Shown: positions 1-5,548, counted from the first letter of the stretch. The stretch is DNA of 8,258 nucleotides from an uncultured Lachnospiraceae bacterium (GCA_902795715.1 CADBME010000005.1:1-8258); one strand, 5' to 3'. A program made the numbers and translations. Notes: generated from the sequence alone by a model not told the origin.

Positions 1-340
1 AATCGAAATTCCTGAAGCAATCCGTAAGGGAAAAGAAGATGCAATCAAGAAGCTGATCAAGGTTCCGATCACAGATACCGGTTCCATCTACCATGATTTC
101 ATCGGCAAGTTCGGAAGCGCTGAGGTTTTGCTTAAGGCTTCCCCCGAAGGTACCGGTATCATCGCCGGAGGTCCTTCCCGTGCGGTTCTGGAGCTTGCTG
201 GATACACCAATATCCGTTCAAAGGCACTTGGCTCCAACAACAAGCAGAATGTCGTTCTTGCTACAATCGAAGGTCTTAAGAATATCAAGACTCCCGAGCA
301 GGTAGCCAGAGCTCGCGGCCTCTCTGTAGACGAGCTGTAA
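1..340 (+). CDS. rpsE: 30S ribosomal protein S5, C-terminal part (5' end outside window)
   Basis: This is the last 112 residues of ribosomal protein S5, read from base 2 to a TAA at 338-340. S5 belongs to the small subunit, lies near the mRNA entry channel and contributes to decoding accuracy. The visible part is the C-terminal domain of the family: a [12 protein letters not shown] segment, the glycine-rich G-T-G-I-I-A-G-G-P segment followed by R-A-V-L-E-L-A-G, and the S-K-A-L-G-S-N-N stretch near the end. The N-terminal double-stranded-RNA-binding domain lies upstream of the window. It is followed after 13 bases by rpmD, whose Shine-Dalgarno sequence overlaps this stop codon, as expected for the spc operon order rpsE-rpmD-rplO-secY. 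The identification is secure; the gene is cut only by the window edge. Confidence 0.97.
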   Translation, partial: IEIPEAIRKGKEDAIKKLIKVPITDTGSIYHDFIGKFGSAEVLLKASPEGTGIIAGGPSRAVLELAGYTNIRSKALGSNNKQNVVLATIEGLKNIKTPEQVARARGLSVDEL

Positions 341-353
341 AGGAGGTAACAAC

Positions 354-536
354 ATGGCTGATAAATTAAAAATCACATTAGTGAAATCTCCGATCGGTGC
401 CATCCCGAAGCAGAAAGCAACGGTAGAAGCCCTCGGACTCAGAAAGCTGAATAAGACGGTTGAGATGCCTGACAATGACGCAGTGCGCGGAATGATCTGG
501 CATGTAAGACATCTGGTTAAAGTTGAAGAGATCTAA
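354..536 (+). CDS. rpmD: 50S ribosomal protein L30
   Basis: A 60-residue protein with the full length expected for bacterial L30, a small protein of the large ribosomal subunit. The family pattern is clear: an N-terminal strand [10 protein letters not shown], then a helix with [12 protein letters not shown], then the T-V-E-M-P-D-N motif and a C-terminal helix [15 protein letters not shown]. The start is fixed by AGGAGGT at 341-347, six bases before the ATG; this Shine-Dalgarno begins immediately after, and partly within, the rpsE stop codon. It lies between S5 and L15, the canonical spc operon position. Nothing is unusual about it. Confidence 0.97.
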   Translation: MADKLKITLVKSPIGAIPKQKATVEALGLRKLNKTVEMPDNDAVRGMIWHVRHLVKVEEI

Positions 537-559
537 TTGCAGATAAGGAGGAAAATTTT

Positions 560-1003
560 ATGAATTTATCGAATTTACATCCTGCTGCAGGTTCCAAGCA
601 CAGTGATTCCTTCCGCGTAGGCCGTGGACATGGTTCAGGAAATGGAAAGACAGCCGGCAGAGGCCAGAAAGGACAGAAATCCCGTTCAGGCGGAAAAGTC
701 AGAGTTGGCTTTGAAGGCGGTCAGATGCCTTTATACCGGAGACTTCCCAAGAGAGGCTTCACCTGCATTAACTCTAAGAAAATTGCTACTGTCGACATTA
801 CCAGACTGGAACAGTTTGAGGCAGACAGCGTTGTGACCATCGATACATTAAGAGAAGCCGGTATGGTTAAGAATTCTTTCGATGGCGTTAAAATTATCGG
901 AAATGGAGATTTGAGCAAAAAGCTTACGGTTCAGGTTAACGCATTCTCCAAGAATGCAGCAGCCAAGATCGAGGCAGCCGGCGGAAAAGCAGAGGTGATC
1001 TAA
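560..1003 (+). CDS. rplO: 50S ribosomal protein L15
   Basis: A 147-residue, full-length bacterial L15, a large-subunit protein that binds 23S rRNA and joins late in assembly. The N-terminal third is the characteristic glycine- and arginine-rich extension ([18 protein letters not shown]), followed by [17 protein letters not shown], the family signature. The C-terminal half (from about residue 75) is the small globular domain ending in [17 protein letters not shown] at 545-551, eight bases before the ATG, supports the start. The last codons carry the Shine-Dalgarno for secY, and the TAA stop is directly followed by the secY TTG start, so L15 and SecY translation are probably coupled. Confidence 0.97.
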   Translation: MNLSNLHPAAGSKHSDSFRVGRGHGSGNGKTAGRGQKGQKSRSGGKVRVGFEGGQMPLYRRLPKRGFTCINSKKIATVDITRLEQFEADSVVTIDTLREAGMVKNSFDGVKIIGNGDLSKKLTVQVNAFSKNAAAKIEAAGGKAEVI

Positions 1004-1006
1004 TTG
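992..1006 (+). promoter_or_regulatory. Extended Shine-Dalgarno inside rplO that sets the TTG start of secY
   Basis: Bases 992-1000 read GAGGTGATC, a perfect nine-base complement to the conserved 3' end of bacterial 16S rRNA (GATCACCTC). The GAGG core lies eight bases before the TTG at 1004-1006. The site sits in the last codons of rplO, and the rplO stop codon occupies the three bases between the site and the start. A long, perfect Shine-Dalgarno paired with a weak TTG start suggests that secY initiation depends on ribosomes terminating on rplO. Confidence 0.8.
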
Positions 1007-2317
1007 TTCGAAACTCTCAGAAATGCTCTGAAAGTACAGGATATCAGGAAACGTCTGTTATTCACCTTATTCATTCTGATCGTAACCAGACTGGGCTGTC
1101 AGCTCCCGATTCCGGGAATTGACAGCAACCAGATCAGCTCATATATGGACCAGCTCCTCGGTGACTCTTTCAATCTTTTGAACTCATTCACCGGAGGATC
1201 ATTTGAGCAGATGTCAGTCTTCGCTCTGAATGTAACTCCCTACATCACAGCTTCCATTATCATGCAGCTGCTGACTATCGCCATCCCCGCACTCGAAGAG
1301 ATGCAGAGGGACGGCGAAGACGGTCGAAAACGTATGAACAACATCACACGTTTTGTTACTGTAGGACTTTCTCTTCTGGAAAGTACCGGAATCGCCATCG
1401 GATTCCGCAACAGCGGACTGCTTGGCGACTACAGTCCCCTGATTGTATTGGAGATGGTCATCTGCCTGACATCCGGAGCCATCTTTGTTATGTGGCTGGG
1501 AGAACAGATTACAGATAAGGGAATCGGAAATGGTATATCCATTATCCTTCTTGTCAATATCGTATCCAGAATGCCAGGTGACTTCTTCAGACTCTACGAG
1601 CAGTTTGTGAAAGGGAAACAGATCGGACCTATGGTAATCGCCATTGCCATCATCCTTGGCGTAGTCATCGGCACAATCGTTCTCACCATCCTGCTGAATG
1701 ACGCAGAGAGAAAGATTCCGGTACAGTATTCAGGAAAACTTCAGGGAAGAAGACAGGTAGGAGGACAGGGATCTGTCCTGCCCATCAAGGTAAATACGGC
1801 AAACGTTATCCCGGTAATCTTTGCCTCATCCTTACTGCAGTTCCCCGTAGTAATCAAACAGCTGCTTGGAGCAAATCCAAGCGGAGCGGCAGGCTTTTTC
1901 TTTAATTGCCTGAGCCAGAACAACTGGTGTAATCCTGACCACTGGGAATACTCCATCGGTCTGATTATCTATCTGGCTTTGACCGTGATGTTTGCTTATT
2001 TCTATACATCGATAACATTCAATCCGATTGAAATTGCAAACAACATGAAGAAACAAGGCGGTTTTATCCCGGGAATCCGTCCCGGAAGACCCACCACAGA
2101 TTATCTCAACTCAATTCTGGGATACATCATTTTCATCGGTGCAGTCGGCCTTTGTATCATCGCGGTAATTCCGATCTTCTTCAACGGTTACTTCGGTGCC
2201 AACGTATCCTTTGGTGGAACATCAATCATCATCGTTTGCGGCGTAGTACTCGAAACACTCAAACAGATCGAATCCCAGATGCTGGTAAGACACTATTCCG
2301 GCTTCCTGACAGAATAG
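1004..2317 (+). CDS. secY: Protein translocase subunit SecY
   Basis: A 437-residue, full-length SecY, the channel-forming membrane subunit of the SecYEG translocase that exports and inserts proteins with SecA or the ribosome. About ten hydrophobic segments are visible (roughly residues 18-37, 75-95, 117-137, 145-168, 174-190, 209-230, 265-286, 312-335, 369-392 and 397-417). The cytoplasmic loop with A-E-R-K-I-P-V-Q-Y and Q-G-S-V-L-P-I-K-V-N precedes segment 7. The loop with N-P-I-E-I-A-N-N-M-K-K-Q-G-G-F-I-P-G-I-R-P-G, which contacts SecA and ribosomes in the family, precedes segment 9. The start is TTG: the N-terminus M-F-E-T-L-R-N-A-L aligns with known Firmicutes SecY starts and no usable ATG lies nearby. 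There is no base between the rplO stop and this start. The C-terminus (R-H-Y-S-G-F) is of normal family length. adk and map, the usual next genes, are absent. Confidence 0.97.
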   Translation: MFETLRNALKVQDIRKRLLFTLFILIVTRLGCQLPIPGIDSNQISSYMDQLLGDSFNLLNSFTGGSFEQMSVFALNVTPYITASIIMQLLTIAIPALEEMQRDGEDGRKRMNNITRFVTVGLSLLESTGIAIGFRNSGLLGDYSPLIVLEMVICLTSGAIFVMWLGEQITDKGIGNGISIILLVNIVSRMPGDFFRLYEQFVKGKQIGPMVIAIAIILGVVIGTIVLTILLNDAERKIPVQYSGKLQGRRQVGGQGSVLPIKVNTANVIPVIFASSLLQFPVVIKQLLGANPSGAAGFFFNCLSQNNWCNPDHWEYSIGLIIYLALTVMFAYFYTSITFNPIEIANNMKKQGGFIPGIRPGRPTTDYLNSILGYIIFIGAVGLCIIAVIPIFFNGYFGANVSFGGTSIIIVCGVVLETLKQIESQMLVRHYSGFLTE

Positions 2318-2352
2318 TGGGACAGTGGGGACGTTTCATATTGTCCCATTTT
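2318..2352 (+). repeat. REP-like GC-rich inverted repeat abutting the secY stop codon
   Basis: TGGGACA (2318-2324) and TGTCCCA (2342-2348) form a perfect 7-bp inverted repeat, followed by TTTT (2349-2352). A second, near-identical 5' arm, TGGGGAC (2326-2332), could compete for the same 3' arm, giving two alternative hairpins. The 5' arm begins on the base immediately after the secY TAG. From memory, GTGGGACAG/GTGGGGACG...TGTCCC modules of this kind occur as dispersed REP-like repeats in many bacterial genomes, some linked to RAYT (REP-associated tyrosine) transposases; I could not check copy number here. It may also help to terminate or stabilise the secY transcript. No transposase gene is present. 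Confidence 0.55.
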
Positions 2353-2404
2353 GGGGAAAAATGGAAATCCAAATCGGATTTCATTGATATCGATAAAAAC
2401 CTAT

Positions 2405-2435
2405 GAGGCTGTCGTATTTAATACGGCAGCCTTTA
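2405..2435 (+). terminator. Rho-independent-type terminator ending the spc/secY transcript
   Basis: AGGCTGTCGTAT (2406-2417) pairs with ATACGGCAGCCT (2421-2432), a 12-bp stem with one G-U pair and a three-base loop, followed by a short T-run (2432-2434). The T-tract is short, so termination may be incomplete, but the stem is strong. It stands about 90 bases after secY and before an independent promoter, which fits the end of the ribosomal operon. A weaker 7-bp hairpin, GAAATCC/GGATTTC at 2364-2382, lies between the REP-like repeat and this stem. Confidence 0.65.
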
Positions 2436-2710
2436 CTGCCTTACAGGCTCTTATCGGTTTGACTTAGAGACTGCCAGGAGACCGGCCTGTAAGCAGGTGG
2501 AGTTTCCTGAATAAAACTTGAAAAAAGCCTGATGAGAATTTCCCCGGATTGAGAAAGAGAAGTTTGATAATGGTTTGTGCTTGTGATAGTATGATGGTAG
2601 CAGAAGAAGACCCACAAGTGCGTCGCGCTGGTCCCGCGGAATCGGCAAGAAGATGCTGATTGAAAAGCAAAGACATAAGATTTTTAACTCAGGCGAAGGG
2701 AGTGGTTAGG
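2436..2710. other. Intergenic region and 5' leader of the nitroreductase gene
   Basis: About 275 bases without a gene I can support. No remnant of adk or map, the usual genes after secY, was recognised by eye. The part up to about 2560 shows only short imperfect hairpins such as CCTG/CAGG around 2488-2499. The rest holds the promoter at 2564-2592, an untranslated leader of about 110 bases with a small GC-rich hairpin near 2622-2640 (CGCG/CGCG arms), and the Shine-Dalgarno AAGGGAG at 2696-2702. Confidence 0.5.
2564..2592 (+). promoter_or_regulatory. Sigma-A-type promoter for the nitroreductase gene
   Basis: The -35 box is TTGATA (2564-2569), the spacer is 17 bases, and the -10 box is TAGTAT (2587-2592), preceded by TG at 2584-2585, which makes it an extended -10. 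Transcription would start near 2599, leaving a leader of about 110 bases before the ATG at 2711. Confidence 0.7.
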
Positions 2711-3574
2711 ATGAAATATATTGAGAAAATAGAAAAAAGAAAATCAATCCGTGAGTTCCGCAACAAAGATTTAGAGCCGGAAAAGATTCGGGAGATTGAG
2801 GAGAAATTCTCCGGCCTGCACAGGCTGATTCATTACATTCCCGTGGAGCTTCAGGTTCGTACCGGAGATACCAGGTTCCGCCTTGAGGGAGTGGCCGGCT
2901 ACAGAGGCAAGAGCTTTATGGCTCCGGCCTATCTGATCCTTCTGTCTGAAAAAGATGATAATTATGTGGAAAATGTCGGCTACATCACTGAGGATCTCTG
3001 CCTTACCCTCACCGAGATGGGAATCAGCCACTGCTGGCTGACGGTGGACAATAGTGATGCTGTGAAGAAGGCTGCCAGGATTGAATCCGACAAAGAAGCC
3101 GTGGCGGTCATAGCTTGTGGTTACGGTAAGAAAGAAAAGACCAAAAAAAGACTGGATATTTTGAACCCCTCCAATGTCTTCTTCCGCAAAAGAGAAGGTC
3201 ATGTGGCACCGAAAATTGCCCAGGAGGAAATGGTTTACAAGGACCATTGGGGCAATCCCGTGGATTGGACCGCAGGGGAAATGGATCCTCTGATGGACCA
3301 GGCTTTCTACGCAGCCAGCCTGGCTCCAAGTTTCTTAAATCGTCAGCCCTATCGCTATATCCTCAAAGATCGGGTAGTAATTCTCTGTGTGAAAAGAGAA
3401 GAAATGACTTCCGATAAGGATACTTTTCTCGATTTGGGGGCAACCATGTTTAACTTTGATGCCATCGCTTCCCAGCAGGATGATATCGACTGGGTAATGG
3501 GAGCTCCTGTTGATATTGCAGGGCTTGGAATTCCGGAAGAATACGAGATTGCTGCCTTCTATGAATGGGCATAA
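2711..3574 (+). CDS. TM1586-like nitroreductase family protein (putative FMN-dependent oxidoreductase)
   Basis: A 287-residue soluble protein. Residues 10-17 (R-K-S-I-R-E-F-R) match the N-terminal motif of nitroreductases, normally used in FMN phosphate binding. Residues 205-216 (A-P-S-F-L-N-R-Q-P-Y-R-Y) match the second flavin motif, usually A-P-S-x-x-N-x-Q-P-W-x-F. Around residues 97-120, L-C-L-T-L-T-E-M-G-I-S-H-C-W-L resembles the helix and strand G-L-G-S-C-W of the family. A similar L-G-A-T-M-F-N-F-D helix recurs after the second motif. This spacing and order resemble the divergent TM1586-type group rather than classical NfsA/NfsB enzymes. Substrate is unknown. The start is ATG 2711, eight bases after AAGGGAG; a TTG at 2660 extends the frame by 17 codons but has no Shine-Dalgarno. 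The gene appears monocistronic, with its own promoter and a small hairpin after it. Confidence 0.82.
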   Translation: MKYIEKIEKRKSIREFRNKDLEPEKIREIEEKFSGLHRLIHYIPVELQVRTGDTRFRLEGVAGYRGKSFMAPAYLILLSEKDDNYVENVGYITEDLCLTLTEMGISHCWLTVDNSDAVKKAARIESDKEAVAVIACGYGKKEKTKKRLDILNPSNVFFRKREGHVAPKIAQEEMVYKDHWGNPVDWTAGEMDPLMDQAFYAASLAPSFLNRQPYRYILKDRVVILCVKREEMTSDKDTFLDLGATMFNFDAIASQQDDIDWVMGAPVDIAGLGIPEEYEIAAFYEWA

Positions 3575-3602
3575 AAATGAAAGACAAGGTTCGGATCGGT
3601 CT

Positions 3603-3622
3603 GCAGCTGTTTTTACAGCTGC
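3603..3622 (+). terminator. Hairpin downstream of the nitroreductase gene (possible weak terminator)
   Basis: GCAGCTGT and ACAGCTGC form a perfect 8-bp stem around a TTTT loop, 28 bases after the stop codon. The sequence after it is TTAATCC, so the T-tract expected of an intrinsic terminator is missing. It could be a weak terminator or a 3' end stabiliser. The hairpin lies inside a 35-codon open frame (3577-3684) that I do not accept as a gene. Confidence 0.45.
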
Positions 3623-3747
3623 TTAATCCGGAGAAGAAGATTTGGCTGAGGGAATCTTACAAGGCGGAAAGTAAAAGTCAATAGATTCAACAGATTAGGA
3701 AGATTAAGAAAAATGTAATAAAATCTTAATTAAATGTTGATTTTCTA

Positions 3748-3776
3748 TAGATATTCTCCTGTATTTATGTTATGAT
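3748..3776 (+). promoter_or_regulatory. Extended -10 promoter for the GHL10 hydrolase gene
   Basis: The -10 box TATGAT (3771-3776) is preceded by TG at 3768-3769. A partial -35, TAGATA (3748-3753), sits 17 bases upstream. The region before it (about 3700-3740) is AT-rich and could act as an UP element. An alternative -35, TTGATT at 3737-3742, would pair only with a poorer -10, TGTATT at 3760. The expected start near 3783 leaves a leader of about 115 bases. Confidence 0.65.
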
Positions 3777-3779
3777 GAT

Positions 3780-3881
3780 GGCATCAGAATTGTGAAAGCT
3801 TTGATGCAGCCAGGCAATACATGATGGCTTTTAAATCGGGCTGACATGAATCCGCTGCCGGGACTCATGAGCGAGTCATGA
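3780..3881 (+). promoter_or_regulatory. Structured 5' leader of the GHL10 gene, class not recognised
   Basis: Within the predicted untranslated leader, GCATCA (3780-3785) can pair with TGATGC (3801-3806), and AGCCA (3807-3811) with TGGCT (3824-3828), the latter followed by TTT. Near the ribosome binding site, GACTC (3862-3866) can pair with GAGTC (3873-3877), or instead CATGA (3866-3870) with TCATG (3876-3880). These last elements also form a near-perfect direct repeat GA(C/G)TCATGA at 3862-3870 and 3873-3881. CATGA occurs four times, at 3819, 3845, 3866 and 3877. I compared it from memory with the GEMM c-di-GMP, ydaO c-di-AMP, ZTP, SAM, TPP and purine riboswitches and saw no match. It may be an RNA regulator, a protein operator, or ordinary sequence. 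Confidence 0.35.
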
Positions 3882-3898
3882 ATTTACAGGAGGTATTT

Positions 3899-5173
3899 AT
3901 GGATAGAGAGAAAGTTAAGATTCGATTGAGCCGGAAACGTACTCTGTGTGCTTTGATACTGATCGCAGCCTTTGTACTTTCCGACCTGACCGGAGGATTT
4001 GCAGCAGGACAGAGACAGGGATATGGCGGGGGACCTCTGCAGGTAGAGGCTGCCAGCAGCGAGTACAGGGCTTTCTGGTTTTCCTTCTATGACTACACCG
4101 CCTATCGTAAGAAGTACGGAAGCCCTGGCGCAGCAACCTTCAGGTCTTATTTTGATCAGGTATGTAAAAACGGGAAAAACCGGGGAATGAATTGTGTGAT
4201 CGTCCATGTGCGGGCTTTTGCCGATGCCATGTACAGGTCCAGGTATTTCCCCTGGTCCGAACATATTTCCGGAAAACAGGGAAGGAATCCCGGATTTGAT
4301 CCCCTGGCTATTATGGTTTCCGTGGCTCACAGCAACGGACTGAGGATCGAGGCCTGGATCAATCCCTATCGGGTTGCCTACCATACGAAATTCTCCAGAC
4401 TCAGCAAGAACAATCCTGCAAGGAAATGGCGTGCTTCAAAGAAAAAGAAGAGAAATGTTCTGGTCTACAATGGAGCCATTTATTTTAATCCGGCCAAAAA
4501 AGAGGTCAGAGACCTTATTGTAAATGGTGTCCGGGAAATTGTTCGTAATTACAATGTGGATGGCATTCATATGGATGACTATTTTTATCCTTCTTTCTCT
4601 TCCGGCAATGTCAGGAAAGCCTTTGACGCACCGGAGTATAAGAAATCGGTCTACAAGAGAAAAGGCTATACCATCGCCCGTTACCGCCGGACCATGGTCA
4701 ACTATCTTGTAAAAAGGGTACATGCTGCCGTGAAATCCACCCGTTCAAGCTGTACTTTCGGCATCAGTCCGGCCGGCTATATGGACAACCTGACCAGCCC
4801 ATACCAGTATTATGTGGACATCAATACCTGGGTTAATTCCAGCCTCTATGTGGATTATATCTGCCCGCAGATCTACTGGGGCTTTAAGCACCCATCGGCT
4901 AAGTTTGACAAGATGGTCAATCAGTGGGTGTCCAAATGCAGATCCGGCAGGGTTAAGCTTTATATCGGTATTGCCGTCTACAAGGCCGGCCATAACATCG
5001 GAGCAGGCTCGGCAGAAAGAAAAGAATGGAGATCGGATAGTACGATTTTGAGGAGAGAGGTTACTTATGCCAGGTCCAGAGGGGCAAAGGGTTTTGCCTT
5101 CTTTGACTACTCCGATCTGGTCAGCTCCACCAGCAGAAAGGCGGTCAATCAGCTGAAAACTGTCCTCAAGTAA
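3899..5173 (+). CDS. Secreted GHL10-family glycoside hydrolase (YngK/DigH-like), probably cell-wall active
   Basis: A 424-residue protein predicted to leave the cell. A basic N-terminus (residues 2-14) and a hydrophobic stretch (about 15-36, ending G-G-F-A-A) form a signal peptide or membrane anchor. The rest is a TIM-barrel-type GHL10 domain (Pfam GHL10, formerly DUF187), the family of Bacillus YngK and of E. coli DigH/YddW, which cleaves peptide-free peptidoglycan glycan strands at the septum. Visible motifs are E-Y-R-A-F-W near residue 54, G-M-N-C-V-I-V-H-V-R, E-A-W-I-N-P-Y-R at 151-158, and the diagnostic V-D-G-I-H-M-D-D-Y-F-Y-P around 220-231, whose Asp226 and Asp227 are acidic active-site candidates. 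The barrel ends with A-K-G-F-A-F-F-D-Y. ATG 3899 is chosen over an in-frame ATG at 3878 because AGGAGGT (3888-3894) lies between them. Peptidoglycan as substrate is an inference from the family. Confidence 0.88.
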   Translation: MDREKVKIRLSRKRTLCALILIAAFVLSDLTGGFAAGQRQGYGGGPLQVEAASSEYRAFWFSFYDYTAYRKKYGSPGAATFRSYFDQVCKNGKNRGMNCVIVHVRAFADAMYRSRYFPWSEHISGKQGRNPGFDPLAIMVSVAHSNGLRIEAWINPYRVAYHTKFSRLSKNNPARKWRASKKKKRNVLVYNGAIYFNPAKKEVRDLIVNGVREIVRNYNVDGIHMDDYFYPSFSSGNVRKAFDAPEYKKSVYKRKGYTIARYRRTMVNYLVKRVHAAVKSTRSSCTFGISPAGYMDNLTSPYQYYVDINTWVNSSLYVDYICPQIYWGFKHPSAKFDKMVNQWVSKCRSGRVKLYIGIAVYKAGHNIGAGSAERKEWRSDSTILRREVTYARSRGAKGFAFFDYSDLVSSTSRKAVNQLKTVLK

Positions 5174-5202
5174 GATAATTAACCTTTTTTGGTCAGCCAA
5201 TG

Positions 5203-5238
5203 TGCAATTTTTTGCAATTTCAGAAAGATAATTGCAAT
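5203..5238. repeat. Three TGCAAT boxes spaced by one and two helical turns
   Basis: TGCAAT occurs at 5203-5208, 5213-5218 and 5233-5238, that is with start-to-start spacings of 10 and 20 bases, so all three face the same side of the DNA helix. The third lies within ATTGCAAT, which is a perfect 8-bp palindrome. They lie 60-95 bases before the acidic small gene and just upstream of its weak promoter candidate, a typical place for an operator. The function is unknown and chance is possible in AT-rich DNA. Confidence 0.35.
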
Positions 5239-5265
5239 GAATCACTATATACGATAGATGGATTC

Positions 5266-5271
5266 TATGAT
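5266..5271 (+). promoter_or_regulatory. Candidate -10 box for the 60-residue acidic gene
   Basis: TATGAT (5266-5271), overlapping GATAAT (5269-5274), matches the -10 consensus at five of six positions in either register. No convincing -35 lies 16-18 bases upstream. A second option is TTGCAA (5232-5237) with a poor -10, TAGATG (5255-5260), at a 17-base spacing. No clear terminator follows the preceding hydrolase gene, so read-through from its promoter is also possible. Confidence 0.35.
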
Positions 5272-5297
5272 AATATGAATTCGAAAGGGGGGGACAT

Positions 5298-5480
5298 ATG
5301 GAAACATATTACTTTGCCGACGAAGAATATTGGGATGATATTTATGGAGAAGCGGAGGTTCAGTGCCTCCCGGAGTCTGTCGTAGAGCGCCTGTCCGAGA
5401 AATGGGATTGCAATCTCTTCGATAATATGCATGAAGCTACGGATGAGGAGAGAGAGAAGTATCCTTATCTGAATGAGTGA
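5298..5480 (+). CDS. Small, highly acidic hypothetical protein (60 residues)
   Basis: I do not recognise a family. The protein has 19 Asp/Glu against four Lys/Arg, a net charge of about -15, and is rich in Tyr and Trp at the N-terminus (Y4, Y5, F6, Y11, W12, Y16). The two cysteines (C23 and C38) are not in a metal-binding arrangement. Residues 25-36 (P-E-S-V-V-E-R-L-S-E-K-W) probably form a helix. There is no signal peptide or membrane segment, so it should be cytoplasmic. A strong purine-rich Shine-Dalgarno with seven consecutive G (5287-5293), four bases before the ATG, makes translation likely. It lies between the GHL10 hydrolase and a HerA-like ATPase, but a strong terminator separates it from the latter. 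The charge could fit a nucleic-acid mimic or a small regulator; that is speculation. Confidence 0.75.
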   Translation: METYYFADEEYWDDIYGEAEVQCLPESVVERLSEKWDCNLFDNMHEATDEEREKYPYLNE

Positions 5481-5502
5481 AATGAAACACGAAATGAAAC
5501 AC
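5479..5502 (+). repeat. 12-bp tandem duplication overlapping the stop codon of the acidic gene
   Basis: GAAATGAAACAC occurs twice back to back (5479-5490 and 5491-5502), followed by a partial third copy, GAAAC (5503-5507). The first unit begins within the TGA stop codon. Such short perfect tandem duplications usually arise by replication slippage; no function is evident. Confidence 0.75.
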
Positions 5503-5511
5503 GAAACTATT

Positions 5512-5548
5512 GTCTGGCCGCACCTTACACGTGCGGCCAGACCTTTAT
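5512..5548 (+). terminator. Strong intrinsic terminator after the acidic small gene
   Basis: GTCTGGCCGCAC (5512-5523) pairs perfectly with GTGCGGCCAGAC (5531-5542), a 12-bp GC-rich stem around a seven-base loop, followed by CTTTAT. It is the strongest terminator in the window and lies about 30 bases after the acidic gene and 40 before the HerA-like gene. TATAAA (5546-5551) in its tail, with CTTACA (5524-5529) in the loop 16 bases upstream, could be a promoter for the next gene overlapping the terminator. That promoter is only a weak suggestion. Confidence 0.85.

Noticed and set aside
2152..2406. 84-codon + strand frame overlapping the secY 3' end and beyond
   Set aside because: It is out of frame with secY, has no Shine-Dalgarno, and runs through the REP-like repeat and up to the terminator.
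2660..2710. TTG-initiated 17-codon extension of the nitroreductase protein
   Set aside because: There is no Shine-Dalgarno before the TTG, whereas AAGGGAG stands eight bases before the ATG at 2711, and the family motif begins at residue 10 from that ATG.
2771..3247. Minus-strand 158-codon frame opposite the nitroreductase gene
   Set aside because: It is a shadow of a gene with clear family motifs and lacks translation signals.
3780..3881. c-di-GMP, c-di-AMP (ydaO) or ZTP riboswitch before the GHL10 gene
   Set aside because: Short strings such as GGCAATAC or CCGCTGCCGGG looked suggestive, but the conserved cores of these classes are not present in the right order.
3878..3898. ATG seven codons upstream in the GHL10 frame
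   Set aside because: The AGGAGGT at 3888-3894 lies downstream of it and correctly before ATG 3899; the upstream ATG has no ribosome binding site.
3884..4384. Minus-strand 166-codon frame over the 5' part of the GHL10 gene
   Set aside because: It overlaps the signal peptide and barrel coding on the + strand; the product resembles no family and no start signal is seen.
4745..5245. Minus-strand 166-codon frame opposite the GHL10 gene
   Set aside because: It shadows a well-supported + strand enzyme, shows no recognisable family and has no ribosome binding site.
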